Shown one piece after another: positions 34,866 through 45,700 of a DNA stretch of 64,000 nt; the first letter of the stretch is position 1; each line of letters opens with the position of its first letter. The DNA lies in assembly GCA_018340805.1 (NCBI GenBank), contig JACMZG010001911.1, positions 54,582,083-54,646,082 of the forward strand, in the 5' to 3' direction. The DNA is from Microvelia longipes (taxonomy: Eukaryota; Arthropoda; Insecta; Hemiptera; Veliidae). The translations under genes were made by a program, and so were the position numbers. The notes under the pieces were generated by a model, which saw only the letters and a program-made list of their open reading frames with translations, did no database searches and was not told where the DNA came from.

Positions 34866-35165
34866 TGTGATTGTCATTATTGATTGTCAGAAAGATTTAT
34901 TGTGCATTGTCAGGAAGAAGACGCTTATGTGATTGTCAGGAAGATTTATCAGATTATGTAATGTCAGGAAAGACGCTTATGTGATTGTCAGGAAGAAGAC
35001 GCTATTGTGATTGTCAGGAAGAAGACGCTTATGTGATCGTCAGGAAGATGACACTTATGTGATTTTCAGGAATATTACGCTTATGTGATTGTCAGGAAGA
35101 AGACGCTTATGTGATTGTCAGGAACATGACGCTTATGTGATTGTCAGGAAGAGATGATGCTTATG
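34866..35165 (+). repeat. Minisatellite, 26-bp unit
   Basis: About 11 units of GATTGTCAGGAAGAAGACGC plus TTATGT, some with short deletions. Confidence 0.93.
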
Positions 35166-35568
35166 ACGTAACTAAGGGGGGAGTGGTGAAGGAGGGATCG
35201 AATCCGTTTCATTAATTTCTTGGTCATGCTTTAAGCTTCTATTTACTTTGACCAGTTTATTTGTAAATATTTTGCTCTTTTTATAAATGAAATTAATTAA
35301 TAATGATTTAGAAGGTTTTATAAGAAGAAAAGGATTTATATAAGAACATTCAGTGCTTCATGTGTAATATATGGGTTTAGGCTGTGTAGGACAGAATTTG
35401 GGGAAAGTCCAATAATTGATAAAAACCCATGATTTAATACTTTCTGGCCCTACACCTACACACTGACAAAACATTTAATATAGTATGAATTGGTTGGAAT
35501 TAGGTCTCTTATTTTATGTCTTTAAACCATTTATATTTCTTAAAGATATTTCTTCCGTACCATGAGTT
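35166..35568. other. AT-rich DNA, no gene seen
   Basis: Nothing recognised. Confidence 0.4.
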
Positions 35569-35674
35569 ACTCAGGTGATTTTGGCATGCTTTTGTTCTTT
35601 ACTGATTTTTCCATGACCAATAATTATTGGTCTTGTAAAACTCTGTAAACATAGAAAGCCAAAATCACTTGAGT
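35569..35674. repeat. Inverted repeat, 17-bp arms
   Basis: ACTCAGGTGATTTTGGC (35569-35585) pairs with GCCAAAATCACTTGAGT (35658-35674), one mismatch. CCAATAATTATTGG is a palindrome inside the loop. Confidence 0.8.
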
Positions 35675-36157
35675 TTACTAAAGTATGTACCTGTAAATCA
35701 TGTAGTTGTTTTTATAAAATTATAATATTTCTATAATAAAATTCGGGATAGTATTTTATCTACTCCTTGTATTGTAAGTTCTACATACAGTCTTGTTATC
35801 TCACACTGTAAATGTACTTTTACTCCCTAGGAGGAAAAGTGAAAGTGTTGCCAAACTTGACAGAATTTTTTCTTTTTTTAAAGTAAAATTTTTAGAATTT
35901 TTAGAATTTTTCGTTGTTTTGTTGGTACTACGGGTAGAATATACAATTTACACACGCTAATATTTAAATTACAAATATAGTAATACACATTATTCTATTG
36001 ACAGCTTAAAATAAAATAATGTGAAGATAGTGGCTTTATTCTCTCTTCATCAGAGTAATTGACATGGTAAGAATAAACTAAACTAACACAATAACAATTA
36101 AGGAGCTGAAGAATATTAATAGTTGTTAGTATTAGTTCTCTAGTCGTAGATATTTAA
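35675..36157. other. AT-rich DNA, no gene seen
   Basis: Nothing recognised. Confidence 0.4.
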
Positions 36158-36357
36158 TATGCAACAAGGGATGAAGTTTTCAGCTTTCGTATTATCTTCC
36201 TCGTCAAGCCTCGGGAGCCAAAATGTTTGTTAACTCCCGAGGCTTATCTCCCTTGGCCTACCGGCCTCGTGAGCCAATGAAGTTTCCTCCTTTGGCGCTG
36301 CCTTAGGACGAAACTTTAACTTGAGCTATAAAACTTACTTTCATCCCTTGTTGCATA
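36158..36357. mobile_element. 200-bp MITE
   Basis: Ends read TATGCAACAAGGGATGAA from the left and, reversed, from the right. TA at both edges fits a TA target duplication. The inside carries a GCCTCGGGAG / CTCCCGAGGC hairpin (about 36216-36244). Confidence 0.87.
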
Positions 36358-36384
36358 AATAACTATTTCGCCGCGAAAAAGGTC

Positions 36385-36765
36385 CGTAAATATGTTTTTT
36401 GGGGCGCTGAATCGATGAAACTGGTCCGAAGTTGATACGACCTCTCTAAGTGACCTAAAAGTCGAATAAAACTATGGTAAGTTACATAAAACCAAAATTA
36501 CGGCCAATTTCAGTTTTTTTGGGCGCTCAATCAAGTGAAGCCGGTCTGAACCTGATACGACCACAAAAAGTTGGAAAAACGGTAGTCGTTATCTGAAAAA
36601 CCTAATATACGGCCAGTAAACTACATATTTCAAGTAGGGAGTCGCTTACGGTGTTTTTTGGGCAGGTGATTTGTATGAAAATATTCCGAAATCAATACGA
36701 GCACTTGAAGTAATAAAGCCAGAATACCCGGGTTCGAATCCTGGTAAGGACGATATATTTTTCTC
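36385..36765 (+). repeat. Triplicated repeat ending in a tRNA T-arm-like sequence
   Basis: Three diverged units (about 36385, 36505, 36615 onwards) share GT/CGTAA, TTTTTTGGG-CGCT and GATACGA. The array ends at 36727-36755 with CCGGGTTCGAATCCTGG, a proper T-stem and loop with a Pol III B-box, then TAAGGAC in the acceptor position. No A box or anticodon arm is present. Confidence 0.6.
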
Positions 36766-36879
36766 GTTTTATTTACGTTATATAAGTTTATACTTCAAAA
36801 TAAGCTTAGCTTATAAAGTATAAACCAGAACCTTAAGCAAGAAATAAGTTCCTATGCACAGAAACACGCATTCCAAAGG

Positions 36880-37420
36880 AAATGCGCCCAACAGGCGGAC
36901 CACCGCGCCAGAATTTATTAAAATGATCCGTTATGTTGATCACTGTTTGCATATATTTATATTCTTTTTCTACTCTTTAAGTGCTTCAAATTGATATGCC
37001 ACACGATTATTTCGCTCATATGTTTTTAAATGGTCCGCTATATTAGCCGCCATTTTGAAAAATTATTGGTAATTTTTATAATTTTGTGCATATATGTATT
37101 TATATGTGCTATATGGATTTCCTTTTTCTACTCGGCAAAATCTGTGAAACAATATGCAACAAAAATTTCACTCAATTTTTTTTGTTCTAATTGTACTGTC
37201 AAATTGGCTGCCATTTCAAAAATATTTGTCTCACTTGAGACCAATATTTTTGGAAGATATATGGTTTTTGGTATAAGTATACCAAAAACCTTTACAGCTC
37301 TGAAGACTAATTATTACTGCGTGCATACCAAGTTTCATTGAAATCGATTAATTTTTACGGCAGTTATTGTGACACGTACAAACACAAAAACATACACGCC
37401 CAAACTTTTGAAATGAAAAA
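36880..37420. repeat. Degenerate dispersed repeat
   Basis: Two diverged internal blocks (TTAGCCGCCATTTTGAAAAA near 37043 and TGGCTGCCATTTCAAAAATA near 37205). ACCAAGTTTCATTGAAATCG near 37328 is a wording typical of insect dispersed repeats. The 103-residue frame at 37030-37341 lies within it. Confidence 0.5.
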
Positions 37421-37609
37421 ACTTACGTTGTACGAGGTCTGCCTAATTAACTAAATTTTTATATTAATTAGGTTGACATTATACTATACCTTCACCTTAA
37501 TGTGTCAAATTGTTCTACAGTATTTTTCAATTCTTTTCGTGAAATCTTCTAATTATTGATGGGTTTTTTTTTATTGTGGCTTAATTTTGTAATTTTTATA
37601 ATGAAGTTT

Positions 37610-38325
37610 CATTTTTAATCTTTCTCATTTATTCCATAGGTACATGGGGGAAAATTATAATGTTCGCTCTGAAAATTTGAAAACTGAGTTTTCACATTAA
37701 TTATCAATTTTAGGTGTTTTAAGACCTCCTGAATGGTTTTTACAAAGTTTTCTGTCTTAACGTGTGTGTGTGTTATCATCTTAGCTCCTAGTGTATTTAT
37801 GCTAGATACCTGAAACTTAGTAGATAAATAAAACTTTAGGTCTAATTGTGCTATATAATGAACCAGCTATAATGGCTCCCATTCATAAAACAGGGAAATA
37901 CGTTTTAATTAATTTGATATTTGACACGCATGTAGACATATAAAAGACGAATATAATTGTCAAGTTTCATCTCATTATAACCATTAGTTTAATTTTTATC
38001 GAATAACATGTATACGTGTTTTAAAAATTCTTATAACCTGAAAAATAATATAATTGAGTTGATAATTAATACATGTGTATGCCTTTACGTGAAAAAAGTT
38101 TCGTTTCAATACGGTAAGTATGTATACAGTTTTTGTTGGTTTAACAAATTTATGCAGCATTGAACGAGGTCAGTGTTGGTTGGGTGACCGCTGGGAACAA
38201 ATTTATCTACAGTCTGAGGACGAGCGAAGCAAGTCCAATGGCGTGTTTCGATGTAAATTTGGTATTTTTTGATTTTAAGGACGGGCGAAGCGATTCCGAA
38301 GTATTGAGGAAATGTTCCGATTTTT
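37610..38325 (+). mobile_element. 5S-ICR repeat copy 7
   Basis: Nearly full order: head (CTTTCTCATTTATTCC), AGGTGTTTTAAGACCTCC, TATGCTAGATACCTGAAACT, the internal modules, a 5S segment at 38152-38198, then AGGACGAGCGAAGCAAGTCC and AAGGACGGGCGAAGCGATTC. No T-run end is seen. Confidence 0.87.
38152..38198 (+). promoter_or_regulatory. 5S rRNA-like internal control region
   Basis: GCAGCATTGAACGAGGTCAG, then TTGGTTGGGTGACCGCTGGG. Box C is well kept; the intermediate element has a changed base or two. Confidence 0.7.
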
Positions 38326-38887
38326 TTCCTTCTTAGGACTTTATAAATACACTGTCATATTATATTCTCCATGAATATCATTATTCTTGTTACGAGTTAC
38401 TTTCGCTTATTATATGGCTGTTCCTATTACAGTGACGTTAACATATGAAAGGAGTAAGAATAGGTGTAGGAATTCAATATTACCATGTAAAGGTGTTTGT
38501 TAGAGAATATGAGTTTTTTCCTAAGATATATGTTGGAGGAGTCTATTGCAGGGGTGCCAATTCAGGCCCTTCAGTGGAATAGGATGTAGGATGGTTGTCC
38601 CTGGCACAATACGTGGAGAGCAAGGCGTGTTGGAATCTTATTCCTTCCCCATTATGTTTTATTCCATTTCCTTATAGAACGCACCTCTTTTAAGATAAAA
38701 AATCTCTATTCTCATAATTCAATTTTTTATTCAAATCCTGGTAAATTATTAACGACTTGTTTAAAGTTAATACTAGCGCATTCTAGTGGATTAAAGTTGA
38801 GTTACTTCAGGTCCCAGACGCGTGTGTCTCGTTCCGACACAAAAACTGTTAATATTAAACACGTGACTACTTGAATCATTAAATATT
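38326..38887. other. AT-rich DNA, no gene seen
   Basis: Nothing recognised between the two 5S-ICR copies. Confidence 0.4.
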
Positions 38888-39390
38888 ATTTTTCCTCATT
38901 CATACCGTAGGAAAAGTGTTGTATTAGCGAAAAATCCGAAACTGGGGTTTCACCTGAATTATCCGTTTCAGGTGTTTTACGGCCTCCTGAGTGGTTTTCA
39001 CAAAGTTTTCTGTCTGTGTGTCTGTTATCATCGTATCTCCCAGTGTGTTTATACTAGAGAATGGAATCAAGGTACATAAACCAATCTTTAGGTCTAGATG
39101 TGCTATCTAGACATCTATATAAAATTCATTTTTTATGCATCGTTAACCTGCAGTTATGACTTAGCAAAAATTTCAAGAATTCATAAAATGCGGTAATGAA
39201 TTGCGGTCTGATAGTTTTATATCAGACCATCTTGTGTGCCAAGTTTTATCTCATTATCTGCATGAGTTCTATTTTTATCGAATAGCTTGTATATTTTTCT
39301 TTAAAAAAATTGTTATAAATCGACAAATAATCAAATGGATTTGAAATAAAGTTCAAGTGGATCCCTTTGTATATATCCCTTTGATATTTA
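38888..39390 (+). mobile_element. 5S-ICR repeat copy 8, 3'-truncated
   Basis: Clear head (TTTTTCCTCATTCATACCGT) and AAAAATCCGAAACTGGGG, through the CATCTTGTGTGCCAAGTTTT module, ending near GTTCAAGTGGATCCC. It joins copy 9 in inverted orientation almost without spacer. Confidence 0.88.
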
Positions 39391-40210
39391 AAAAAACCTA
39401 TGAACTTTACCTTATCACACCGGATACGCTACGCTCGTCCTCCTATCTTCGGACTCGTTTCGCTCGTCCTCAGAATATACAAGTTGTAACATTTATACTG
39501 CAACACGTCTTCGGACTCGCTTCGCTCGTCCTCAGATAGTAAATACATTCGATTCATTCTTAGCGGTCACCCATCCAGGCACAGACCACGCTTGATAATG
39601 CTTAACTTCTATGATCTACCAGAAATGATGAATATTCTTGTTGCATTAAAACAAAACCTAATGTACTTCTTTATTAGTATTGGTGTTCACTTTTTCCGAG
39701 TTTCAACTTTATTGAATTATTTTTCGATTTTTTTTAAAACATACACAAGTCATTCAATAAAAATTGAGCTAATGCTAATAAACTCTAATAGTTAATTCTT
39801 ATACATGGCCACATGCGTGTAAAATCTCAATCCTATCGTATCATTTATTCGCGTTTTATGATTTTACGAAATTTTTGCTAAGTCATTATTGCGGATTAGT
39901 GACGATATAATAAAATATTTACCGAATAGCATAACTTAACACTGTAGTTATGCTATGACTGATTTTTGTAGAAAGTTACAACTCTCTAGCATAAATACAC
40001 TGGGATCTAAACATACACACACACACACTCACACAAACACAGACACACACACAAACACAGACACACACATACAGACAGACAACTTTGTGAAAACCACTCA
40101 GAAGGTCTTAAAACACATGAAACAAATAATTCTGGTGAAGTCCCGGTTTCGGATTTTTTTGCAAACACAATACTTTACCTATATCCGGTATAAATGAGGA
40201 AAAGTACAAA
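39391..40210 (-). mobile_element. 5S-ICR repeat copy 9, reference-like copy
   Basis: Complete module order: GATACGCTACGCTCGTCCTC, CGGACTCGTTTCGCTCGTCC, CGGACTCGCTTCGCTCGTCC, the 5S segment (39560-39606), the three TTGAAA-type modules, a (CA)n insertion (40014-40078), then GTCCCGGTTTCGGATTTTTT and the head hairpin. About 820 bp. Confidence 0.9.
39560..39606 (-). promoter_or_regulatory. 5S rRNA-like internal control region
   Basis: On minus: TTAAGCATTATCAAGCGTGG, then GTGCCTGGATGGGTGACCGC. Box C matches 5S closely. Confidence 0.75.
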
Positions 40211-40734
40211 TTGAACTTATGCTAAAAATAAACATTTTTATAAAATTTACTATATTTTATAGTAATGTTTCTTTAAAACAAAGACATCTATCTTGTAGAG
40301 AGACAAGTAAGTAGAACTATCTGTTGAAAAAATCATCCTAATTTGTCTATCGAGTTCATTTCGTGAGCTTATCGTCAAGATGTAAACAACTCAAATTTTC
40401 TTTTGATTGAGTTTTATTTGACAAATCTTCTAGTTTTCGAGAAAACTTAGGGAAAAGTCTCAAACTTTTAGTTTTTCAAATTTGTCAAACTCTTTGAGAG
40501 AAATACATTTGAGTTTTTCTTAAAGAGAGTTTCTAAAAAACTTTAATAAACTGGAAATTACATACCAAAATTTGATCCTATTACTTCTTTGTCTTTTAAA
40601 CATAATGAACTTCAATAACATTATTTTTAAAAAATCTGTTAAAGTGCTTGCTTTGCAAGCATTATAAGGGTTTCTCAGATATTTTCATAAATATAATGAA
40701 TATAATGTAGTAAGAATCATACTTATACTTAATA
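40211..40734. other. AT-rich DNA with inverted repeats
   Basis: TTTGACAAA with TTTGTCAAA (about 40427 and 40487) and GCTTGCTTTGCAAGC (about 40648). No gene. Confidence 0.45.
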
Positions 40735-40975
40735 TTCTACGCCTCGCTTCAATCGCCTATATTTTTTTGTTTGTCGATACCTAATTTTAGAAAAAATAAA
40801 TAAATTATAACGTAATATTCCACGGCTCGCTACGCTCGCCTTTTTGTGTTTACTTGTCAGTACCTAATTTAGAGTATACACTGAAAAGAAAACAAAATAT
40901 ATAAGTGCTCGTTTCGCTCGTCTTCATTTGTATGTTTGTTACTAGCTAATTTTGCAGGGTAAAAATATAATTTTA
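40735..40975 (+). repeat. Three diverged tandem units with GC-rich cores
   Basis: Units of about 85 bp share a CTCGC-T-CG-TCGCCT core, then TTTGTTTGT or TTACTTGTCAG, then TACCTAATTT. The cores CGCCTCGCTTCAATCGCC, CGGCTCGCTACGCTCGCC and GTGCTCGTTTCGCTCGTC resemble the 5S-ICR hairpin module, but the surroundings differ. Confidence 0.6.
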
Positions 40976-41019
40976 TCAAATAGAAAAATTTTGAAACTAA
41001 CTATTTTTACATTTTTACT

Positions 41020-41147
41020 ATTTTTACATATGTTTATGTTATGTTTATAACATAAACATATGTGAAATTATTGTATATGTTTTATACAATAAAACTTGTA
41101 TTTTATTTAAATATACAAGCTTTTGTATTATTTAAAAGCTTTAACTA
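41020..41147. repeat. Four consecutive stem-loops
   Basis: ACATATGTTTATGTTA with its complement (about 41027-41063), TTATTGTATA/TATACAATAA (41068-41092), CTTGTAT/ATACAAG (41095-41119) and AAGCTTTT/AAAAGCTT (41117-41141) follow with almost no spacing. Confidence 0.8.
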
Positions 41148-41364
41148 GATACTCACAACAATAACACTAAATACTTATAAAAAACACAAAATTGTTATTT
41201 ACCCTACAAAAAATGAGTAAAAAATTATAAAGAATCATAGATAAATGAAAAGATACAGAGTTTAGCTTGCTTAGTCATTCAATTCAAATTAACAAGAATG
41301 CCAACTTAAATTTTACTTTTAATTTAAAGACAACACTGATTTTTATCCAGAATACTTCCCGGGC
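41148..41364. other. AT-rich DNA, no gene seen
   Basis: Nothing recognised. Confidence 0.4.
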
Positions 41365-41372
41365 ATTGAACA

Positions 41373-41914
41373 CTTAGAATAATACTATATATAGAAGGAG
41401 CACTATTGATAACACGAAAGTCGGTTCACTGGTGCAACTAAGTAATGTTGCCACCCTAACAATATACAATTTTCTAAAAAAAAGTTGGCAATACTTACGG
41501 TTGCTGAATTATTATGTTCTATTATTAATTAATGATTGATTATTCATAAAATACTAATATAAATATCGGTGCATTACAATATTTAAAGCATTTTAAATTG
41601 TAGTTTAACGTATTTATTAAAATTATATATGATAAGTAGTCCTCGTCAACTAAATGTAGATTCTTGTATTCCTCCACCCTTTTGCCTTCTAAGACCAGTT
41701 TTATTAAATACTCAGCAGGTGTTTTAAGTTATTATATTTGTTATTTAAGACCTTTCTTCATTAATAGATATTTATGACAAATATTTAAAATAATGTTTTG
41801 TTGTCAGGTTGGCAGCATTAATTAAATGCACCAGTCAACCGACTTTCGTGTTATCAGTGGAATTATATTGTGTTTACGGTCCTGTGCTCCTTCTATATAC
41901 AGTATTATTCTAAG
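41373..41914. mobile_element. hAT-like MITE with 8-bp target duplication
   Basis: The left end is CTTAGAATAATACT and the right end AGTATTATTCTAAG. The flanking 8-mer ATTGAACA occurs at 41365-41372 and 41915-41922. Subterminal parts (AGAAGGAGCAC, ATAACACGAAAGTCGGTT, ACTGGTGCA) are also inverted, with the left one lacking about 25 bp. No transposase is encoded. An 8-bp duplication is the hAT mark. Confidence 0.93.
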
Positions 41915-41922
41915 ATTGAACA

Positions 41923-43600
41923 TTTATCAAGTATTAATATAAACATTATCTTCGTTTCATTTTATCTTTTTGGTTGTTAAAAAAAAGAAAAGTTTTAAGT
42001 CAAAGAATAACTACAACACTGTCAAACATAATTATTTTAGACCAAAACAAATAATATGAAGAAACAAAAGAAAGTATTTGATTGTTTACTAGTTTGCTTA
42101 GTTTACTTTTGAATTAATAAAAGTTAAATACAGTTTAAAGGTGCGGTTTGTCTTTACTTCGCTATAATAATTGTAATAGCTGATTTAGTTTCTACGTTGT
42201 TTACCTAAAATACGCTAAAGATAAGGTAAGAAAAGTAGTGACGCCTTTTTATTTCTACCGTATTTAAGTAAAAATTATTCGTTTTTTCTAGTTTAGACAA
42301 TATTATCAAAACACACTGAAACAGTAGCAAATATCATAAAAATGCATGCATGTGTCGATAAAATTATTAATTAATGGTTTATTATAGTAAAACGATACAA
42401 ACAAAGTTTCCCGGACTGGATCCGAACATGAGTCTTTAGATTTCCAAGCAAATGTTTAATCGAGTGCACCAGACAGTAGGGCGGAAAGTAAATCACTTTC
42501 CCCCCTGATTTTTGTTCCCTCACTTATTTTCACAAACAGGCCGTAATACGGTTTTTCCTCCCAGAAAAGAAGGGCGGAAAGTTAATTTTTTCCCCTTCTA
42601 GAGGAAAAAAAGTCTTTTATAATATATGAAGAGAAATTTAAACTAAATGAACAGTCAGCTTTTGCCTGGAAACTAAATATTTGCCCAAAACCATAGCTAC
42701 AATTATATCACATTTATGAACTAGATTGGTTGCTGCTGTTGGAAGTTCTATTTACTTAATCCAACCCCACGATTTTAATGATTATGACGTATTTTAACCC
42801 AAGTGTTAACATATTTTGAATAAATTCTTAAATAATAAAGAAAATATAACTAACGCAGCATCTAAGCATGTTTTAAAGGCACTAAGAACTCCTCATATCG
42901 AAATTTATTATTTTGATAAAGTTTTTCTTAGCTTAAATAGCTTTAGGAATAAACGTAGCAGCTTATTTCTAATTAAGGATAGAATCAGGTCAGGATTACT
43001 AGACGGAATGGAAATAGTTTAAAACATTTTTATCTATGTATTTTATTTACAAGTTCGTTTTAATGGATTTTGCTTTAGTTTGAGGATTAGTAGCAGAGCA
43101 GAGTAAGTCTTTGTTTAATTTAATTACAAATTTATTTCTAGGAAATCTTATTAAGGATCTAGGTTATTTGAACGACTTCTCTTTTTATTAGGCAGTGATT
43201 TTTTTAAAATCCCTTTAGGATTTAAAAACAATTTTGTGTATTTTGATACAAAAGTTTTCATTATTGGTAATCTTTTTATTTGTCATAAATGGCTCTTTTA
43301 AAAAGAAATAAAATAAAAGGCCTTAGGCCTCTATGTCGCACCGCGGCATCGCCGCTGGGTGCCTCTTCGCGGCCACATTGTTCTTGTCTTTTATCAGTTC
43401 GTCATATTACTGGTCTATATAGTTGACATGCTGCCACGACATTAGCGAATTTTCAAATGTATTAATAATAAAACAACGGGATTTGTTCACATTATGCTAT
43501 TTATGTTAATTAATAAGACCGGAACTAATTCTGATAACATAATGTAATTTCGTATGTTTGTTGAAATTGTGTATTTATAAAAAATTCAGCTTTATCTAAT
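41923..43600. other. AT-rich DNA, no gene assigned
   Basis: A GGGCGGAAAGT pair (42479 and 42571) marks a short local duplication. GGCCTTAGGCC and a GC-rich patch lie at 43318-43375. The frame at 42816-43022 has no recognisable domain. Confidence 0.4.
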
Positions 43601-43735
43601 TACTTTATGAATATTTGTAATTTTTAAAATGTTTGTGGGGTCATTATTGTGGGTTGATTACGTCAAATATATTTTATAAACAATAGGGTTTGGGACGAGA
43701 TTGATTTTATTACAAAGTTTAATTTCGATCTAAGA
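43600..43735 (-). mobile_element. 5S-ICR repeat fragment
   Basis: GGGTCATTATTGTGGGTTGA followed by TTACGTCAAATATATTTT matches the middle module only. Confidence 0.6.
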
Positions 43736-43789
43736 AGGCGTTCGAAAGTAATCGTGTCTCATAGAAACGTCTAGGAACAAAAATCTCGA

Positions 43790-43818
43790 AATATATATAT
43801 ATATATATATATTATATA

Positions 43819-43910
<92 letters not shown>

Positions 43911-43925
43911 CATCACACACATATA
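43790..43925. repeat. (TA)n-(CA)n microsatellite
   Basis: TA at 43793-43818, then about 95 bp of CA. Confidence 0.95.
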
Positions 43926-43979
43926 TAATGGGGCCCTCCCTAAAGGCAACCTTGGCTACGCCCATGTCCAAATAACTAA

Positions 43980-44565
43980 AATTTTCTTTGTGTATATTTC
44001 TTTAGCGACCAGAACACTGTCACTTCAAGCAGTAATCTCTGTATATTTATTTATAATTTTACGGGTTAAGCGTTAAAAAACACCCAAGTTTATTATTGAT
44101 ATAAAGTATAAATTATTAATTTATTAATAATTTAATTTAAATTAATTTTAATCTAATAAGTTAATTAATTTAAAGTGAGTATTATTATTAATTTATAAAT
44201 TATAAATTGATATATTTATAACTTTGGAATCGAGTTCTGTATAAGTTTCTACGGTTGTATCAACTGATTAATAATATATAATTAATCTTATTGTACAAAG
44301 GCTTATTCCTTCCCTTCTTACAATATCAATCCAATATAATCCAGGATGCATTATAAATACCTTAATAAATGTAATGAAGGTATAATACAGACATACAAAG
44401 GCCTTCTATATAATAGAGGTGCTTGATTATACTTATAAAAGAGGAAAACCGTATTTATTGGTAAATCCCTTTTAATCCGTTATGTATTGCAGAGATAGGA
44501 AATATTACCTTTAGGTTGTGTTAATCATTTTAATTAAGTTTGTTATCAATATTTATAATCTTCTT
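43980..44565. other. AT-rich DNA, no gene seen
   Basis: Nothing recognised. Confidence 0.4.
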
Positions 44566-44710
44566 AGTGAAATTGATCACCGGTGAAATTGAACCTTATT
44601 GAATTTAATAATGGTCTTCTTATTGGTGTGATCACCGGTGACATTGCATTATAAATTCAAAGGGGTTCTTAGTTCTTTTCATCGATCAAGTTACCAGAGA
44701 AATTGAACCC
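44566..44710 (+). repeat. Three tandem units with TCACCGGTGA
   Basis: GATCACCGGTGAAATTGAAC (44575), GATCACCGGTGACATTG (44631) and a decayed GATCAAGTTACCAGAGAAAT (about 44682) are spaced at 50-60 bp. The core is a perfect 10-bp palindrome. Confidence 0.65.
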
Positions 44711-45119
44711 TCTGTGTTCAGGAGTCCTCTCATTTGGTCTTTTGTCCACAAATGACTAAGGCCCGTATTCAGAATGATCAAAAGTTTCAAAAAAAATCTC
44801 TCCTAGGTTCTTCCTAGGTTGTTCCTAGCTTTTTCTTAGCTTCTTCCTAGCTTTAGTGTCCATTTTAGAACATTTTTAACCGTCCCTAGGGCTAGGAAGA
44901 GATCTCTCCTAGGTTTCTCCTAGCCTTTTCCTAACTAAATTCAAGGAAAAGGCTAGGAAAAAGCTAGGAACAACCTAGGAAGATCCAAGGTAGGTAGAGA
45001 GGTACCTTAAATCGTCCCTAGATTGTCTCTAGTAATTTTTTGTTCTATTTTAATATTTTTTTGAGCTTAAAATCCGTTTTATGTAAACAAGAGTGGCTCA
45101 GAGCGAATTAATTTAAATT

Positions 45120-45700
45120 TGTTAAGGGTGGCACCCTCAAAATTTTTAAGGTCAAATTTAAGGATATGGGTGGGGGGATGTAAAGAGAGAAATCAAACAT
45201 TCTTACAATCCTTTTTAGGTCAAAATGAGCTAATTCTGTTTTTTTTTTTAAATATAATTATTATTTTAATTTGTTTAGGGGGCGCTACCCCTTAAAAATT
45301 TGAGAGAGGGGGGGTTTAATAAAAAAAATCTCTTTTAGGTCAAAATGAGTAAAATGTTTAGAGGTATTTCTGTATTTAAATTATTTTTAATGTTGATAGT
45401 CCAAGAATGGGATAATAAAAAAATGAATTAATGTGGCCATTAATGTGACAATTTAAATGGTATTTAAATTGTATTGCTTCAAACATCTATTGACCTTAAA
45501 CGGATTTTGAGCCAATAAAAAATTTTTGATCGTCACCCCCTTATAAATTTTGGGGGTGCTGCCCCCAAAAAGTCAAATTTTTTTATTGCTCCAAACAACT
45601 TCTTTTGACCTGAAACGGATTTTGATCCAATAAAAAAATGTTTTTTTGATCGGGTCCCCTTAGAAATTTTGGGGGTACCACCCCCGGGAAAATTACAAAA
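45120..45700. repeat. Inverted pairs inside the Harbinger-like element
   Basis: Two plus-oriented units (with GGTCAAAATGAG at about 45221 and 45339) face two minus-oriented units (with TTGACCTGAAACGG-like words at about 45490 and 45605). Each contains a GGGGGTGCTGCCCCC-like core. Confidence 0.65.

Noticed and set aside
36700..36760. tRNA gene
   Set aside because: Only the T-arm and part of the acceptor are present; no D-arm, anticodon arm or matching 5' acceptor strand.
40140..40210. Helitron 3' end (hairpin near terminus)
   Set aside because: No CTRR terminus, and the element has a 5S promoter segment and no TC start.
43771..43971. 66-residue frame rich in V and C
   Set aside because: Translation of the CA microsatellite.
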